From assembly GCF_004005815.1 (NCBI RefSeq), contig NZ_SACK01000003.1, positions 124,001 through 188,000 on the forward strand: a stretch of DNA of 64,000 bases. The letters run 5' to 3'. The position numbers were made by a program, and so were the translations under genes. Under the pieces are notes generated by a model that worked only from the letters and a program-made list of their open reading frames with translations, searched no databases and had not been told where the DNA came from. The stretch is from Mucilaginibacter limnophilus (GTDB lineage: Bacteria; Bacteroidota; Bacteroidia; Sphingobacteriales; Sphingobacteriaceae). Positions 45,856 through 55,259 of the stretch are shown here, piece by piece (the stretch's first letter is position 1; the number at the start of each line of letters is the position of its first letter).

Positions 45856-48306
45856 TTAGTTGCGTATAATATACATAATTAACAAAGCGAGTGAAGCAAA
45901 TGATGTTGAAAGGCCTGCTATCTCCTGCACAGTCACTTTCTTCTCGTTACTCTTACGTGGAACGTATATCTCGCTGCCTGGCTTAACTGTTGGGTGATCA
46001 TTAAAGAAAAGGAATTTTTTTGTTCCCTTAACCTGTCCATTCGGGTATACGATATAAGCATGGCGTGAATCGGCATCCGGTGAATATCCTCCCGAGTTTA
46101 TTACATAATTGCGGAATGAGTCGCCTTTGGTGTATACAACCGCGCTTGGGTAAAGTACTTCGCCGTTCACACGAACTACTTGCTGTTGCTTTGGTATGCG
46201 TATAATATCGCCGTCCTCAAGTAATAAGTCGGTTTTTGAGCCTGGTTTTTCAAGTATTTTCTGCAGGTCAATGCCAACAAATTCATTTCTTGACCGTGCA
46301 TCAAGGTAACTGGTAGTATCGCTGTAAACACCACTTACCCGGTTTAAACGTTCAAGCCTTTCTCTGTTCAATTGTGCTGAATCAACTTTTTGTTTATCAA
46401 CACCCAATTGATTTGTACGTTTAAGTGAAGCGCCTTCTGCGTCGGCTGAAGCGGTAAGTCCGCCTGCTCTTTTCAAAAGGTCTGATATCTTTTCGTCCTT
46501 ACGCTGAATGGTGTAATATCCGGGATAAACCACTTCCCCTTCTATCCTGATTGTTTTTTGTGTTTCATACCCCGGCAGGCTATATACCGACACAATATCA
46601 TACGGACGTAACTTAAGATCTACATCAGCTTTAAGCTGCGGATCAACATTTACTGTAAATACTTGCGCAATATTACTACTTGTTGAATTAGGATCGGCAT
46701 TATTTACCCTGCGGGCTATTTCAACACGTTTGGAGCTGGCGCCTTCTTCAAATCCCCCAGCTTTTATTATAAGATCAGTAACGCTCATACTATCAGCATA
46801 AGCAAAGTCACCGGCATTGCGCACTTTACCTTTTATAGTGACAAAATATTTGTTACGCAAGTCAAATAATGAGGATATTTTCACGGTATCTTCTCGTTGT
46901 AAAAGGATATCCGGTGCTTTCTTACTCACAATGTCCTGAATGTTAAATGATATCAATTCATTGGTGTTATCGGGCTTAAGCCGTGTAATACTACCTCTTC
47001 CGGTAAAAGCATCCTCTTTAAGCCCCGCAGCCTTTTGTATCAAACGTGACAATGTTAAACCTTTTTCAAGCTCATATTCTCCTGGCCTGAACACTGCACC
47101 TAAGATGGTCACACGATTTTCATATCGTTCCAAAATACGCTGCACTATATATTTATCACCACGAAGCGGGATATAATTGTCAAAATCACCTTCAAAAACA
47201 TCGGTTATGCGGCGTTGCTGATCGCTAACCTGAAGCACCTTAATGCGGGACGTATATGCACGATCGGTAAAGCCACCTGCAAAACTTAAAACTGTTTGCA
47301 GCGTTTCACCCGGCAAAACTTCAAATATTGCAGGGCGCTTAACCTCACCTGTAATTTCAACGTGGGTACGGTAAGTAGGAACACGTATAATATCCTGATC
47401 ACGCAATGCTATGTTATCATTTTGCTGCCCTTTTAATAAAAAATCATAAATATCAAGCTTGCGTATAATCTTGTTGTTACGTATTATTTCAATTTGCCTG
47501 AATGAACCATTGTCGTTAGGTCCGCCTGAAGCGTACAAGGCATTAAAAACAGTAGCAAGTGAAGGCAGCGTGTAGGTGCCGGGCTTTACAATTTCACCAA
47601 CCAGAATAACTTTTATACTGCGGATATTCCCCAATGTTACACTCAAGCTGCTGCCACGGCCGATAGCATAATTATTGGCTATCAATTTGGTTTTTATAGC
47701 GCTTGTTGCCTGCTCTATTGTACGGCCGGCTACAGAAACATTGCCTACACCGGGTATAGCGATTGTACCTTCAGGTGATACATTAAGACTCCAGTTTACT
47801 ACCGAAGCACCATAAATGTTTATATTTAATTGATCGTCAGGGCCTAAAATATAGTTGACAGGTGTTGCAAGTTTAAGATTAGGCTCAAAAGACATGCTCT
47901 GATTGCTAAACAGCTCTTTACCAAATATCTGCGGGCCAATAGTAATATTATTTGCGGCAGGATTATTTAATGTGTCTGGTTTGTAATTCAGTCTGCGTGC
48001 AGTTTGTACTGTGCCGGTATCTCTCCGGTTTACACTTACACCACTCCGTAGTTCATTCATCCTGCTTTGTAAAATCTTAGCCTGATCGGCAGGTAAACCT
48101 TTAGTTATCAAGCCTTGGATTAACTGAGCGTCTGATACACCTGCAGCCTGCTGTTGTGCCATAACAGCCCTTATCTGGTTATCTGATAATTCACTTACAT
48201 TGATGTTTTCGGGAGATGAAAGAACACTTTGTGCTAAAAGCGGCTTTACGCATAACAAACACACCACCACCACAACAAAGGCAAAGCCTTTTTTCAAAAA
48301 GATCAT
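45856..48306 (-). CDS. wza: outer-membrane polysaccharide export protein (Wza-like, SLBB repeats)
   Basis: The 816-residue protein has a signal peptide (FVVVVVCLLCVKPLLAQ), a Poly_export domain (about 145-230, PVNYILGPDDQLNINIYG), and several SLBB blocks afterward (for example VILVGEIVKPGTYTLPS, VTILGAVFRPGEYELEKG, IRIEGEVVYPGYYTIQR, VRVNGEVLYPSAVVYTKG). A C-terminal membrane helix (LSTSFASLALLIMYIIRN) ends it. This long multi-SLBB form is frequent in Bacteroidota. It forms the outer-membrane channel of the pathway. Confidence 0.93.
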   Translation of the reverse strand: MIFLKKGFAFVVVVVCLLCVKPLLAQSVLSSPENINVSELSDNQIRAVMAQQQAAGVSDAQLIQGLITKGLPADQAKILQSRMNELRSGVSVNRRDTGTVQTARRLNYKPDTLNNPAANNITIGPQIFGKELFSNQSMSFEPNLKLATPVNYILGPDDQLNINIYGASVVNWSLNVSPEGTIAIPGVGNVSVAGRTIEQATSAIKTKLIANNYAIGRGSSLSVTLGNIRSIKVILVGEIVKPGTYTLPSLATVFNALYASGGPNDNGSFRQIEIIRNNKIIRKLDIYDFLLKGQQNDNIALRDQDIIRVPTYRTHVEITGEVKRPAIFEVLPGETLQTVLSFAGGFTDRAYTSRIKVLQVSDQQRRITDVFEGDFDNYIPLRGDKYIVQRILERYENRVTILGAVFRPGEYELEKGLTLSRLIQKAAGLKEDAFTGRGSITRLKPDNTNELISFNIQDIVSKKAPDILLQREDTVKISSLFDLRNKYFVTIKGKVRNAGDFAYADSMSVTDLIIKAGGFEEGASSKRVEIARRVNNADPNSTSSNIAQVFTVNVDPQLKADVDLKLRPYDIVSVYSLPGYETQKTIRIEGEVVYPGYYTIQRKDEKISDLLKRAGGLTASADAEGASLKRTNQLGVDKQKVDSAQLNRERLERLNRVSGVYSDTTSYLDARSRNEFVGIDLQKILEKPGSKTDLLLEDGDIIRIPKQQQVVRVNGEVLYPSAVVYTKGDSFRNYVINSGGYSPDADSRHAYIVYPNGQVKGTKKFLFFNDHPTVKPGSEIYVPRKSNEKKVTVQEIAGLSTSFASLALLIMYIIRN

Positions 48307-48391
48307 AAACGGATTAGTAAAGTATTGGTATAATTTAAAATTGGTTTTATTGCTTGATGCAATAATAATTATTTAGTTAATATAAAACAAT

Positions 48392-49726
48392 TTATAAACG
48401 CCCGTTAATAATTGTTTTGTCAAGCATACCTTTTATGTCATATAACACTGCCTCAGGGTGTTTTTTTAAGTTTTTATAATCAAGGGAAGCAAACTCGTTA
48501 TGTGCAACTGCAACTATAATGGCGTCATATTTTCCGGTAAGCTGATCATGATATTTAATAGTGTTAACACCATATTCTGCATTTACTTCTTCCGGATTGG
48601 CCCAAGGATCAAATATTTCGTAACCTGCTTCAAATTCGTCAAGTACCTTAACAATATCTATTACCCTTGTGTTTCGCACATCCGGACAATTTTCTTTAAA
48701 TGTGAAACCAAGCACGAGTATCTGTGAATTTTTAACCGTAATACCGTTCTTCACCATCAGCTTGATCACCTCAAGGGCTACGTAGGTACCCATGCCATCG
48801 TTAAGCCTGCGGCCTGCAAGTATTATTTCGGGGTGATAACCTACTTCCTGTGCTTTTTGTGCAAGATAATATGGGTCGACACCCGTACAGTGCCCTCCTA
48901 CCAGTCCCGGCCTGAACTTCAAAAAGTTCCATTTTGTACCGGCGGCTTCAAGCACATCATTGCTGTCGATACCCAACAGGTTAAATATTTTTGAAAGCTC
49001 GTTAACAAAGGCAATGTTGATATCCCGCTGGGCATTCTCAATTACCTTGCTGGCTTCGGCAACCTTTATACTCGGCGCTTTATGCGTACCGGCTGAAATG
49101 ATGCTGTTATAAAGTTCATCAATAAAATCAGCAGCTTCCGGGGTGGACCCTGAGGTTACTTTCAGAATATTGGTTAAAGTATGTACCTTATCGCCGGGGT
49201 TTATACGCTCGGGCGAGTATCCCGCAAAAAAACCGGAATTGAATTTTAAGCCGGAAACTTGTTCAAGTATTGGCACACAAACTTCTTCGGTTACCCCGGG
49301 ATAAACCGTTGACTCATATATCACCACATCTCCATGCTTAAGCGCCTTGCCTACAATTTGACTTGCATTTTCAATAAGGTTCAAATCGGGCCTGTTATGT
49401 CTGTCTGTTGGCGTTGGAACCGATACAATAAAAACGTTGCAGTCTTTCAGATCGGCTTCATCGTAGCTAAAAAATAAGCCTTGTTTACCCGATGCATCAA
49501 CAGCTACGGTAGCCAAATCTGCATTATTGGTTTCAAGGGTGCGGTCGTGCCCGCTTTTCAGCTCATTAACGCGCCGCTCACTTATATCGAAACCGATAAC
49601 AGGATACTTGCGGCCAAACTCTACAGCCAATGGCAAGCCAACATAGCCAAGACCAATAATGGCAATTTTTATTTGTATAGGTGGAGTAAAGAAGGTCTGA
49701 GAAGAAGTTGATATTTTATTCAACAT
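48392..49726 (-). CDS. UDP-N-acetylhexosamine dehydrogenase (TviB/WbpA-like)
   Basis: The 444-residue enzyme oxidises C6 of a UDP-N-acetyl-hexosamine to a uronic acid with two NAD+. The NAD-binding IGLGYVGLPLAVEFG, the catalytic cysteine region GLVGGHCTGVDPYYLA and the C-terminal UDP-binding LGFTFKENCPDVRNT are all present. It resembles TviB (Vi antigen), so the polymer probably contains an N-acetyl-hexosaminuronic acid. It is the first gene of the export operon after a promoter. Confidence 0.9.
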   Translation of the reverse strand: MLNKISTSSQTFFTPPIQIKIAIIGLGYVGLPLAVEFGRKYPVIGFDISERRVNELKSGHDRTLETNNADLATVAVDASGKQGLFFSYDEADLKDCNVFIVSVPTPTDRHNRPDLNLIENASQIVGKALKHGDVVIYESTVYPGVTEEVCVPILEQVSGLKFNSGFFAGYSPERINPGDKVHTLTNILKVTSGSTPEAADFIDELYNSIISAGTHKAPSIKVAEASKVIENAQRDINIAFVNELSKIFNLLGIDSNDVLEAAGTKWNFLKFRPGLVGGHCTGVDPYYLAQKAQEVGYHPEIILAGRRLNDGMGTYVALEVIKLMVKNGITVKNSQILVLGFTFKENCPDVRNTRVIDIVKVLDEFEAGYEIFDPWANPEEVNAEYGVNTIKYHDQLTGKYDAIIVAVAHNEFASLDYKNLKKHPEAVLYDIKGMLDKTIINGRL

Positions 49727-49736
49727 TATAGATTGG

Positions 49737-49770
49737 CAAAAGTAAACGACACGTTTTTTAAGAGTGCCAA
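49737..49770 (-). promoter_or_regulatory. candidate promoter of the polysaccharide operon
   Basis: On the minus strand TTG (49770-49768) and TACTTTTG (49744-49737) are 23 bp apart, at the upper limit of usual spacing. Initiation would lie about five bases from the dehydrogenase start codon. Confidence 0.5.
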
Positions 49771-49799
49771 TATAAAGATAATGTTAATCGCTATAATGT

Positions 49800-50735
49800 T
49801 TATTGGTTATAAATTTGATACACTCCGTCAATTGTACGTTTGGCTGCATCACCCACCAATACAGTGGTTATTTTACGCTCCATCATTAGTTGCTCGGCAG
49901 CATTTATCAGTTCATCGCCGTTAATGATAATTGGTGTGGCAGTCATCATGTCGGCTATGTTCAGCTTTGAAGTATCAGAATTTCGAAGTAATGCCCTGCG
50001 AAGGTCGCCATCAGTAACAATACCTTCGGCATGATCAGGATCACCTACTATAACCATACCCAGCCGGCCCTCCGACATTTGCATCAGCAGTTCGGTAAAC
50101 TCAGCTTGTTTACTAATAAATGGTAGATTATCGGTACGCATCAGGTCTTTAACCTTAACTAACAGCTTACGACCAAGGCTTCCGCCCGGATGGAAACGGG
50201 CAAAGTCTTCCTGCTGAAAATTGCGTGCTTCCATCAAGGCCACGGCCAAAGCATCACCCATAACCAGCGTTGCCGTGGTTGATGACGTGGGCGCCAGTTC
50301 AAGCGGGCAAGCCTCCTTACTGATATTCACATTTAAGTGATGTGTGCAATTTTTTGCTATGGTCGATGCAGGGTTTCCTGTAATGCCGATTGTTTTATTT
50401 TTATTCCATTTCAGGAAAGGAATAAGCTTCAGTACTTCATCTACCTCACCCGAGTAAGATATCATTATCACCACATCTTCAGAACCAACCATACCCAGGT
50501 CGCCATGAAAGGCTTCGGTAGGATGCATAAAAAATGATGGAGTGCCTGTGCTGGCCAGCGTAGCGGCAATTTTTTTTCCGATAAGGCCTGATTTGCCTAT
50601 ACCTGTAACTATGGTTTTCCCGCTGCTTTGCAAAATGGTTTCGGCGGCGGCTGTAAAGCTGTCATCTATTAAACCAGCCGCATGCTGCAGTGATTCTATC
50701 TCGATATCAAATACTCTTTTGGCAATATCTTTCAT
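49800..50735 (-). CDS. kdsD: arabinose-5-phosphate isomerase KdsD/KpsF family
   Basis: KdsD converts ribulose-5-phosphate to arabinose-5-phosphate, the first step of Kdo synthesis. The 311-residue protein has a SIS domain (ILQSSGKTIVTGIGKSGLIGKKIAATLAS, and TSSTTATLVMGDALAVAL in the second half) followed by two CBS domains (about 190-311). The start directly follows a short repeat element. It is 77 bp downstream of kdsA in the same direction. Confidence 0.95.
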   Translation of the reverse strand: MKDIAKRVFDIEIESLQHAAGLIDDSFTAAAETILQSSGKTIVTGIGKSGLIGKKIAATLASTGTPSFFMHPTEAFHGDLGMVGSEDVVIMISYSGEVDEVLKLIPFLKWNKNKTIGITGNPASTIAKNCTHHLNVNISKEACPLELAPTSSTTATLVMGDALAVALMEARNFQQEDFARFHPGGSLGRKLLVKVKDLMRTDNLPFISKQAEFTELLMQMSEGRLGMVIVGDPDHAEGIVTDGDLRRALLRNSDTSKLNIADMMTATPIIINGDELINAAEQLMMERKITTVLVGDAAKRTIDGVYQIYNQ

Positions 50736-50751
50736 TATGGTTTCATCCCAG

Positions 50752-50770
50752 CCCTCTTCAAAGGAGAGGG
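50752..50770. repeat. short GC-rich hairpin repeat before kdsD
   Basis: A CCCTCT/AGAGGG dyad with a seven-base loop, within CAGCCCTCTTCAAAGGAGAG context. Such CCCTCTCCTTTGGAGAGGG-type segments are common dispersed elements in Bacteroidota; membership is inferred from the pattern alone. Confidence 0.5.
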
Positions 50771-50811
50771 AACATTCATTCTGTTAATTTTAAAATTCAG
50801 CAAATTCCGGT

Positions 50812-51588
50812 TCAGACAAGTGGTGCTATTACTTTGTCCAGATCATGCAGCTTAACCATGTTTGGCCCATCGCTTAAGGCGTTGTCAGGGTCAGGGTGTA
50901 CTTCCATAAAATAACCGTCGGCGCCGAAAGCTTTGGCCGCGACGGCCATCATCGGCACAAACGTACGGTCGCCTCCTGTTTTGCCGCCTGCCCCGCCCGG
51001 ACGTTGCACCGAGTGTGTACAATCCATACAAACAGGATAGCCAAAGGCCTTCATATCATAAATATTCCTGAAATCAACAGCAAGGTTATTGTAACCGTAC
51101 ATGTTTCCGCGCTCGGTTAATATCAGCTGGTTGTTACCTGCGTCAACAACTTTTTGCGCCGGATAGAACATATCAGCACCCGAAAGAAATTGCGCTTTTT
51201 TAACGTTCACAATTTTACCGGTTTGCGCGGCGGCTACAAGTAAGTCGGTTTGGCGACACAGGAAAGCCGGGATCTGCAATATATCCACCACTTCACCTAC
51301 AACTGAGGCTTGATAGCTTTCATGTATATCAGTAGTTAATGGCAGACCAAATCTCTCTTTCACATTTGCCAGCATCTCCAATCCTTTTTCTAAGCCCGGA
51401 CCGCGGTACGAGTGTATTGAGGTACGGTTAGCTTTATCAAACGATGATTTAAAGATCACCGGCACATTGAATTTTTGTCCTACTTCAGCAACCTTTTCAG
51501 CCACCTGGTATAAAAGCTCCTGGCTTTCCATTACACAAGGCCCAATTATAAAGAACGGCTTTTGCCGCATCTGTTCGTAAAGTGTCAT
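50812..51588 (-). CDS. kdsA: 3-deoxy-8-phosphooctulonate synthase (KdsA)
   Basis: KdsA condenses phosphoenolpyruvate with arabinose-5-phosphate to form Kdo-8-phosphate. The 258-residue form starts MTLYEQMRQKPFFIIGPCVMES; the upstream in-frame ATG at 51654 is rejected because that segment is not conserved in KdsA proteins. Conserved parts are FKSSFDKANRTSIHSYRGPGLEKGLE, PLTTDIHE and MDCTHSVQRPGG. Together with kdsD it supplies Kdo for lipopolysaccharide, and possibly for the neighbouring polysaccharide. Confidence 0.95.
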   Translation of the reverse strand: MTLYEQMRQKPFFIIGPCVMESQELLYQVAEKVAEVGQKFNVPVIFKSSFDKANRTSIHSYRGPGLEKGLEMLANVKERFGLPLTTDIHESYQASVVGEVVDILQIPAFLCRQTDLLVAAAQTGKIVNVKKAQFLSGADMFYPAQKVVDAGNNQLILTERGNMYGYNNLAVDFRNIYDMKAFGYPVCMDCTHSVQRPGGAGGKTGGDRTFVPMMAVAAKAFGADGYFMEVHPDPDNALSDGPNMVKLHDLDKVIAPLV

Positions 51589-51691
51589 AGTAAATATATG
51601 TGGTGCAAAGATGCTAAAAATGTCAGAGAGATTAATTATTGCAATATGTCTCAATAGGGTTTCAAATCCATCACTATAATATTACAAAAAG

Positions 51692-52906
51692 TCAAATATC
51701 TTGCGCTACAACAAAGCCGCTTGCCCATGCCCATTGAAAATTGTAACCGCCAAGCCAGCCGGTGACATCTACACATTCGCCGCCAAAATACAAACCGGGT
51801 ACTTTTTTGGCCTCAAGTGTTTTTGAAGACAGCTCGCCGGTTGCTACACCACCACGCATTACCTCAGCCTTGTCGTACCCTTTATCTCCTGCCGGTTTAA
51901 CCTTAAACTGATGAATGAGTTTGTCTATCTGCTCAATCTCGTTTTTTGATAATGAAGCAAGGTTTTTCTCAACAGGTAACTGGCTGCTTAACGCTTCTGC
52001 AAACTTGCGGGTGTAAAGGGTCCCAAGCAGGTTCATCAACATGCGTTTGCCGTTAATATCACGCTCTTTTATTATCAGTTCGGTAATGTTTTGGTTTGGT
52101 AAAAGATCGATATTAATAAACTCGCCGGGTTTCCAGTATGATGATATTTGCAAAATAGCAGGTCCGCTTAAGCCCCAATGTGTAAACAAAATGTTTTCTT
52201 CAAAGCTTGCCCCATCGTTCCATACACGGCAAAAAATACTGTTGCCTGAAAGCATTTCAAACCACGGCTGATCTTTACCGGTTATGGTAAGTGGCACCAG
52301 CGCCGGCGCAGTCTCAGTAACTTCAAGCCCGAACTTTTTTGCTACCCGCATGCCGAAATCTGTTGCGCCAAGTTTTTGTATAGGCAATCCGCCGGAGGCA
52401 ATAACCACTTTTTGAGTTTGTAATTGTGCTTCTTTACCATAACGCTCATAGGTTATCACAAAGCCATCTTCATTTCTATCAACCGCTTTTACAGTTGTAT
52501 CACACCAAATTTCCTGCTCCAGATCATTACATAACCCTGTGAACACCTCAACTATATCTTTAGCTTTGTTGGTTACAGGAAATAGCTGACCTAAAGTTTT
52601 TTCTTTTCCGGTAATGCCGTAAGTTTCAAAAAAACTGATGGTATCATCAACGGTCCATTGCGCCATTGCCGATTTGCAGAAATGCTGATTTTGTGAGATA
52701 AACTGCTGCGGCGACGAGTACAGGTTTGTATAGTTACACCTTCCGCCACCGCTTATCAGTATCTTGGCGCCAACGCGGTCGTTTTTCTCCAGCACAAGCA
52801 CACGTTTGCCTAAAAAGCCCGCCTGTACGGCACACATAAGTCCGCAAGCCCCACCACCAATAATTATAGCATTAAAATTTGATTGTTTTGTTAAATTTGC
52901 CGTCAT
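51692..52906 (-). CDS. HI0933/BaiN-family flavoprotein (NAD(P)/FAD oxidoreductase)
   Basis: A 404-residue FAD-binding enzyme. The Rossmann motif IIIGGGACGLMCAVQAG lies 15 residues after the chosen start. GGGRCNYTNL is a family signature, and the C-terminal LYFGGECVDVTGWLGGYNFQWAWASG is typical of HI0933-like oxidoreductases. The start at 52906 is selected because the upstream extension to 53092 would run antisense through nuoA. Its ATG overlaps the nuoA ATG on the other strand within a CATG. Confidence 0.92.
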   Translation of the reverse strand: MTANLTKQSNFNAIIIGGGACGLMCAVQAGFLGKRVLVLEKNDRVGAKILISGGGRCNYTNLYSSPQQFISQNQHFCKSAMAQWTVDDTISFFETYGITGKEKTLGQLFPVTNKAKDIVEVFTGLCNDLEQEIWCDTTVKAVDRNEDGFVITYERYGKEAQLQTQKVVIASGGLPIQKLGATDFGMRVAKKFGLEVTETAPALVPLTITGKDQPWFEMLSGNSIFCRVWNDGASFEENILFTHWGLSGPAILQISSYWKPGEFINIDLLPNQNITELIIKERDINGKRMLMNLLGTLYTRKFAEALSSQLPVEKNLASLSKNEIEQIDKLIHQFKVKPAGDKGYDKAEVMRGGVATGELSSKTLEAKKVPGLYFGGECVDVTGWLGGYNFQWAWASGFVVAQDI

Positions 52907-53519
52907 GCAGGATGTTTCGCAAATATCTGAATTTGGCAAGATACTCATATTTTTAATTGTGGGATTTTTTGCCGTGGGTGGAACCTTTATGCTCAACAGC
53001 TTAATTGCGCCCCGTAATCCTACAGCCGAAAAGCTCACATCGTATGAATGCGGTGAAGAGCCTGTAGGCAGCGCATGGCTACCGTTTAACACGCGTTTTT
53101 ATGTTATCGCGCTGATATTTCTGCTGTTTGATGTAGAGATGGTATTCATCTTCCCATGGTCGACAGTGTTCGGCAGTCATGAAATATTGGCAGCAGCGCC
53201 TAAATGGGGATGGTTTGCACTTGCCGAAATGTTTATTTTTTTGATCATACTGATACTTGGCCTGGTTTATGTGTGGGTAAAGGGGGATCTTGACTGGATT
53301 AAACCCAAGCAGGTTATACCAACAACAAACACTGTTGTTCCAAATGCTTTATATGAGCAATTAAACCTGCAACAAAGCGTTTATTCGGCAAGACCCTTTA
53401 ATTTAGATACAGCAAGCGAAAATCAGGGCAATACCACTGCCCAGCCCTCATCAGAGCCGGCGGCTGTAAAACGCCCGATGTTTAAGCCTACATTTAAAAA
53501 ACCCGGAAATGACACCTGA
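52905..53519 (+). CDS. nuoA: NADH-quinone oxidoreductase subunit A, with C-terminal extension
   Basis: NuoA is a membrane subunit of complex I. The first 133 residues are standard: three membrane helices and the conserved [39 protein letters not shown] block. After residue about 134 there is a tail of about 70 hydrophilic residues rich in N, T, Q and P, ending [13 protein letters not shown], not found in typical NuoA proteins. It starts divergently from the flavoprotein with overlapping ATG codons and overlaps nuoB by 11 bases. Confidence 0.92.
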   Translation: MQDVSQISEFGKILIFLIVGFFAVGGTFMLNSLIAPRNPTAEKLTSYECGEEPVGSAWLPFNTRFYVIALIFLLFDVEMVFIFPWSTVFGSHEILAAAPKWGWFALAEMFIFLIILILGLVYVWVKGDLDWIKPKQVIPTTNTVVPNALYEQLNLQQSVYSARPFNLDTASENQGNTTAQPSSEPAAVKRPMFKPTFKKPGNDT

Positions 53520-53991
53520 TTTAACAAATGAGAGTGGTGGCATTATGGTCACCAAAATGAACGACCTGCTTAACTGGGCCCGTTTATCATCTTTATGGCC
53601 TTTAAGCTTTGGCATAGCCTGCTGCGCCATAGAAATGATGGGCTCAATGGCATCAACATATGATTTAGACCGCTTTGGCGTTTTCCCGCGCCCTTCTGCA
53701 CGTCAGGCCGACGTTATTATAATTGCCGGTACAGTCACCTTTAAAATGGCAGAGCGCATTAAGCGATTATATGAGCAAATGCCCGAGCCGAAATATGTAA
53801 TATCAATGGGTAACTGTTCAAACTGCGGCGGGCCTTACTGGCAGCATGGCTATCATGTTGTAAAAGGTGTTGACAGGGTAATTCCTGTTGATGTGTACGT
53901 GCAGGGCTGTCCTCCTCGCCCGGAAGCACTTATAGGCGCTATACTTGAATTGCAGAAAAAGATAGATAAGGAAAGTTTGATAAAGGCTTAG
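53509..53991 (+). CDS. nuoB: NADH-quinone oxidoreductase subunit B
   Basis: NuoB carries the N2 [4Fe-4S] cluster near the quinone site. The 160-residue protein has the double cysteine [10 protein letters not shown] (C38, C39), GNCSNCGG and the distal GCPPRPE motifs. The 11-base overlap with nuoA argues for coupling; an internal ATG at 53545 could be the alternative start. No nuoC-N gene follows, so this pair is separated from the rest of complex I. Confidence 0.95.
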   Translation: MTPDLTNESGGIMVTKMNDLLNWARLSSLWPLSFGIACCAIEMMGSMASTYDLDRFGVFPRPSARQADVIIIAGTVTFKMAERIKRLYEQMPEPKYVISMGNCSNCGGPYWQHGYHVVKGVDRVIPVDVYVQGCPPRPEALIGAILELQKKIDKESLIKA

Positions 53992-54033
53992 CATTCGGTT
54001 TAAAAAATGCATATTGCAGTATTATACTTATAA

Positions 54034-55092
54034 ATGCTGACCGCCCTTACTATTTTTAGCTACTTCCTTGTGATTATTGTTTTTTTACCTGTGGTAAAAA
54101 ACAGTTACTGGATTTTCCGGTCGTTAGAATACCCGCGTTTCCAAAAGTTCATACTATGCCTGCTTGCTTTAACAGGCTGGGCGGTGCTTTTTGTTACAAC
54201 TGGCGAAGTATTTTTATATGCTTTTTTACCGCTTGTAATTGCTGCAATATATCTTGTAACTAAAATTTATAGTTATACTTTTTTTGCTCAAAAACAGGTA
54301 CAGAACATAAGAACTCGTTATCCTGATAACGAAATAAAAGTACTTTCGGCTAATGTTTTTCAGGACAATACTCAATACAATAAACTTTTGGCACAGGTAA
54401 ATGCTACCGACCCGGATATAATTTTACTTTTAGAAGCTGACACAAAATGGGAAAAAGCTGTAAAGAAACTTGAGGCCGATTACCCATACACGTTAAAAGC
54501 GCCCTTAAGCAATACTTACGGTTTGTTGTTTTACAGCCGTTTTGAACTTAGCAATGCACGCGTAAATTATTTAGTTAAGCATGATGTACCTTCAATAGAA
54601 GCATTGGTACAACTACCGTCCGGCATTAAGGTACAGTTGTGGGGCCTGCATCCTGAGCCGCCGGTACCCAACGAAAGTTTATACTCTACCGCCAAGGACA
54701 AAGAATTGATGAAAGTAGCCTTAAAGGCACGAGACAGTAAATACCCCGTTATTGTTATGGGTGACCTTAACGATGTAGCCTGGAGCTATACTACAACTTT
54801 GTTTGAAAAGGTTAGCCAATTGCTTGATGTACGTAAAGGCCGTGGTTTCTACAGCACCTTTTCGGCCAACTATTGGTTTTTGCGTTTTCCGCTCGACTAT
54901 ATTTTTTGTTCTGCAGAATTTGGTCTGATTCAGATGAAACGCCTTGGTCATAATGGGTCAGACCACTTCCCTATCTTTACGCATCTTATTTACAACAAAC
55001 GCCTCGAAAACATTCAGGAAGCTGAAAAGGCGGACCATGATGATATGAAAGATGTGAAAGAGATTTTGGATAAACAGGTTGAACAAGACTAA
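54034..55092 (+). CDS. membrane-anchored endonuclease/exonuclease/phosphatase (EEP) family protein
   Basis: The 352-residue protein has three N-terminal hydrophobic segments (about 4-25, 38-57 and 59-80) and then an EEP domain with LEADTKWE, WGLHPEPP, MGDLNDVAWS and the C-terminal GSDHFPIF motifs. The acidic and histidine residues needed for divalent-metal catalysis are present. Members hydrolyse phosphodiesters in DNA or lipids; membrane anchoring with the domain outside suggests a periplasmic or lipid substrate. It starts 42 bp after nuoB with no obvious functional link. Confidence 0.85.
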   Translation: MLTALTIFSYFLVIIVFLPVVKNSYWIFRSLEYPRFQKFILCLLALTGWAVLFVTTGEVFLYAFLPLVIAAIYLVTKIYSYTFFAQKQVQNIRTRYPDNEIKVLSANVFQDNTQYNKLLAQVNATDPDIILLLEADTKWEKAVKKLEADYPYTLKAPLSNTYGLLFYSRFELSNARVNYLVKHDVPSIEALVQLPSGIKVQLWGLHPEPPVPNESLYSTAKDKELMKVALKARDSKYPVIVMGDLNDVAWSYTTTLFEKVSQLLDVRKGRGFYSTFSANYWFLRFPLDYIFCSAEFGLIQMKRLGHNGSDHFPIFTHLIYNKRLENIQEAEKADHDDMKDVKEILDKQVEQD

Positions 55093-55147
55093 AGCTTAAC
55101 TAATGTTTAATTATTAATAATTGTTTAAAAAAATCGGTTTAGTAATA

Positions 55148-55177
55148 TTGTAATTTGTTTTTAATTACATAGCTTTG
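55148..55177 (+). promoter_or_regulatory. promoter of the small secreted-protein gene
   Basis: TTG (55148-55150) and TAGCTTTG (55170-55177) are spaced by 19 bp. An 8-bp hairpin, GATAAGCT (55177-55184) with AGCTTATC (55195-55202), lies in the predicted leader. Confidence 0.6.
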
Positions 55178-55259
55178 ATAAGCTAATTAACCTAAGCTTA
55201 TCCATAGCTTTTTGTTCTCAACAAAAAATCAATTTATAAACTAAACCAATTTTTAATTC

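Noticed and set aside
52907..53092. Longer N-terminus for the flavoprotein
   Set aside because: It would run antisense through nuoA and precede the conserved FAD motif by more than 60 unrelated residues.
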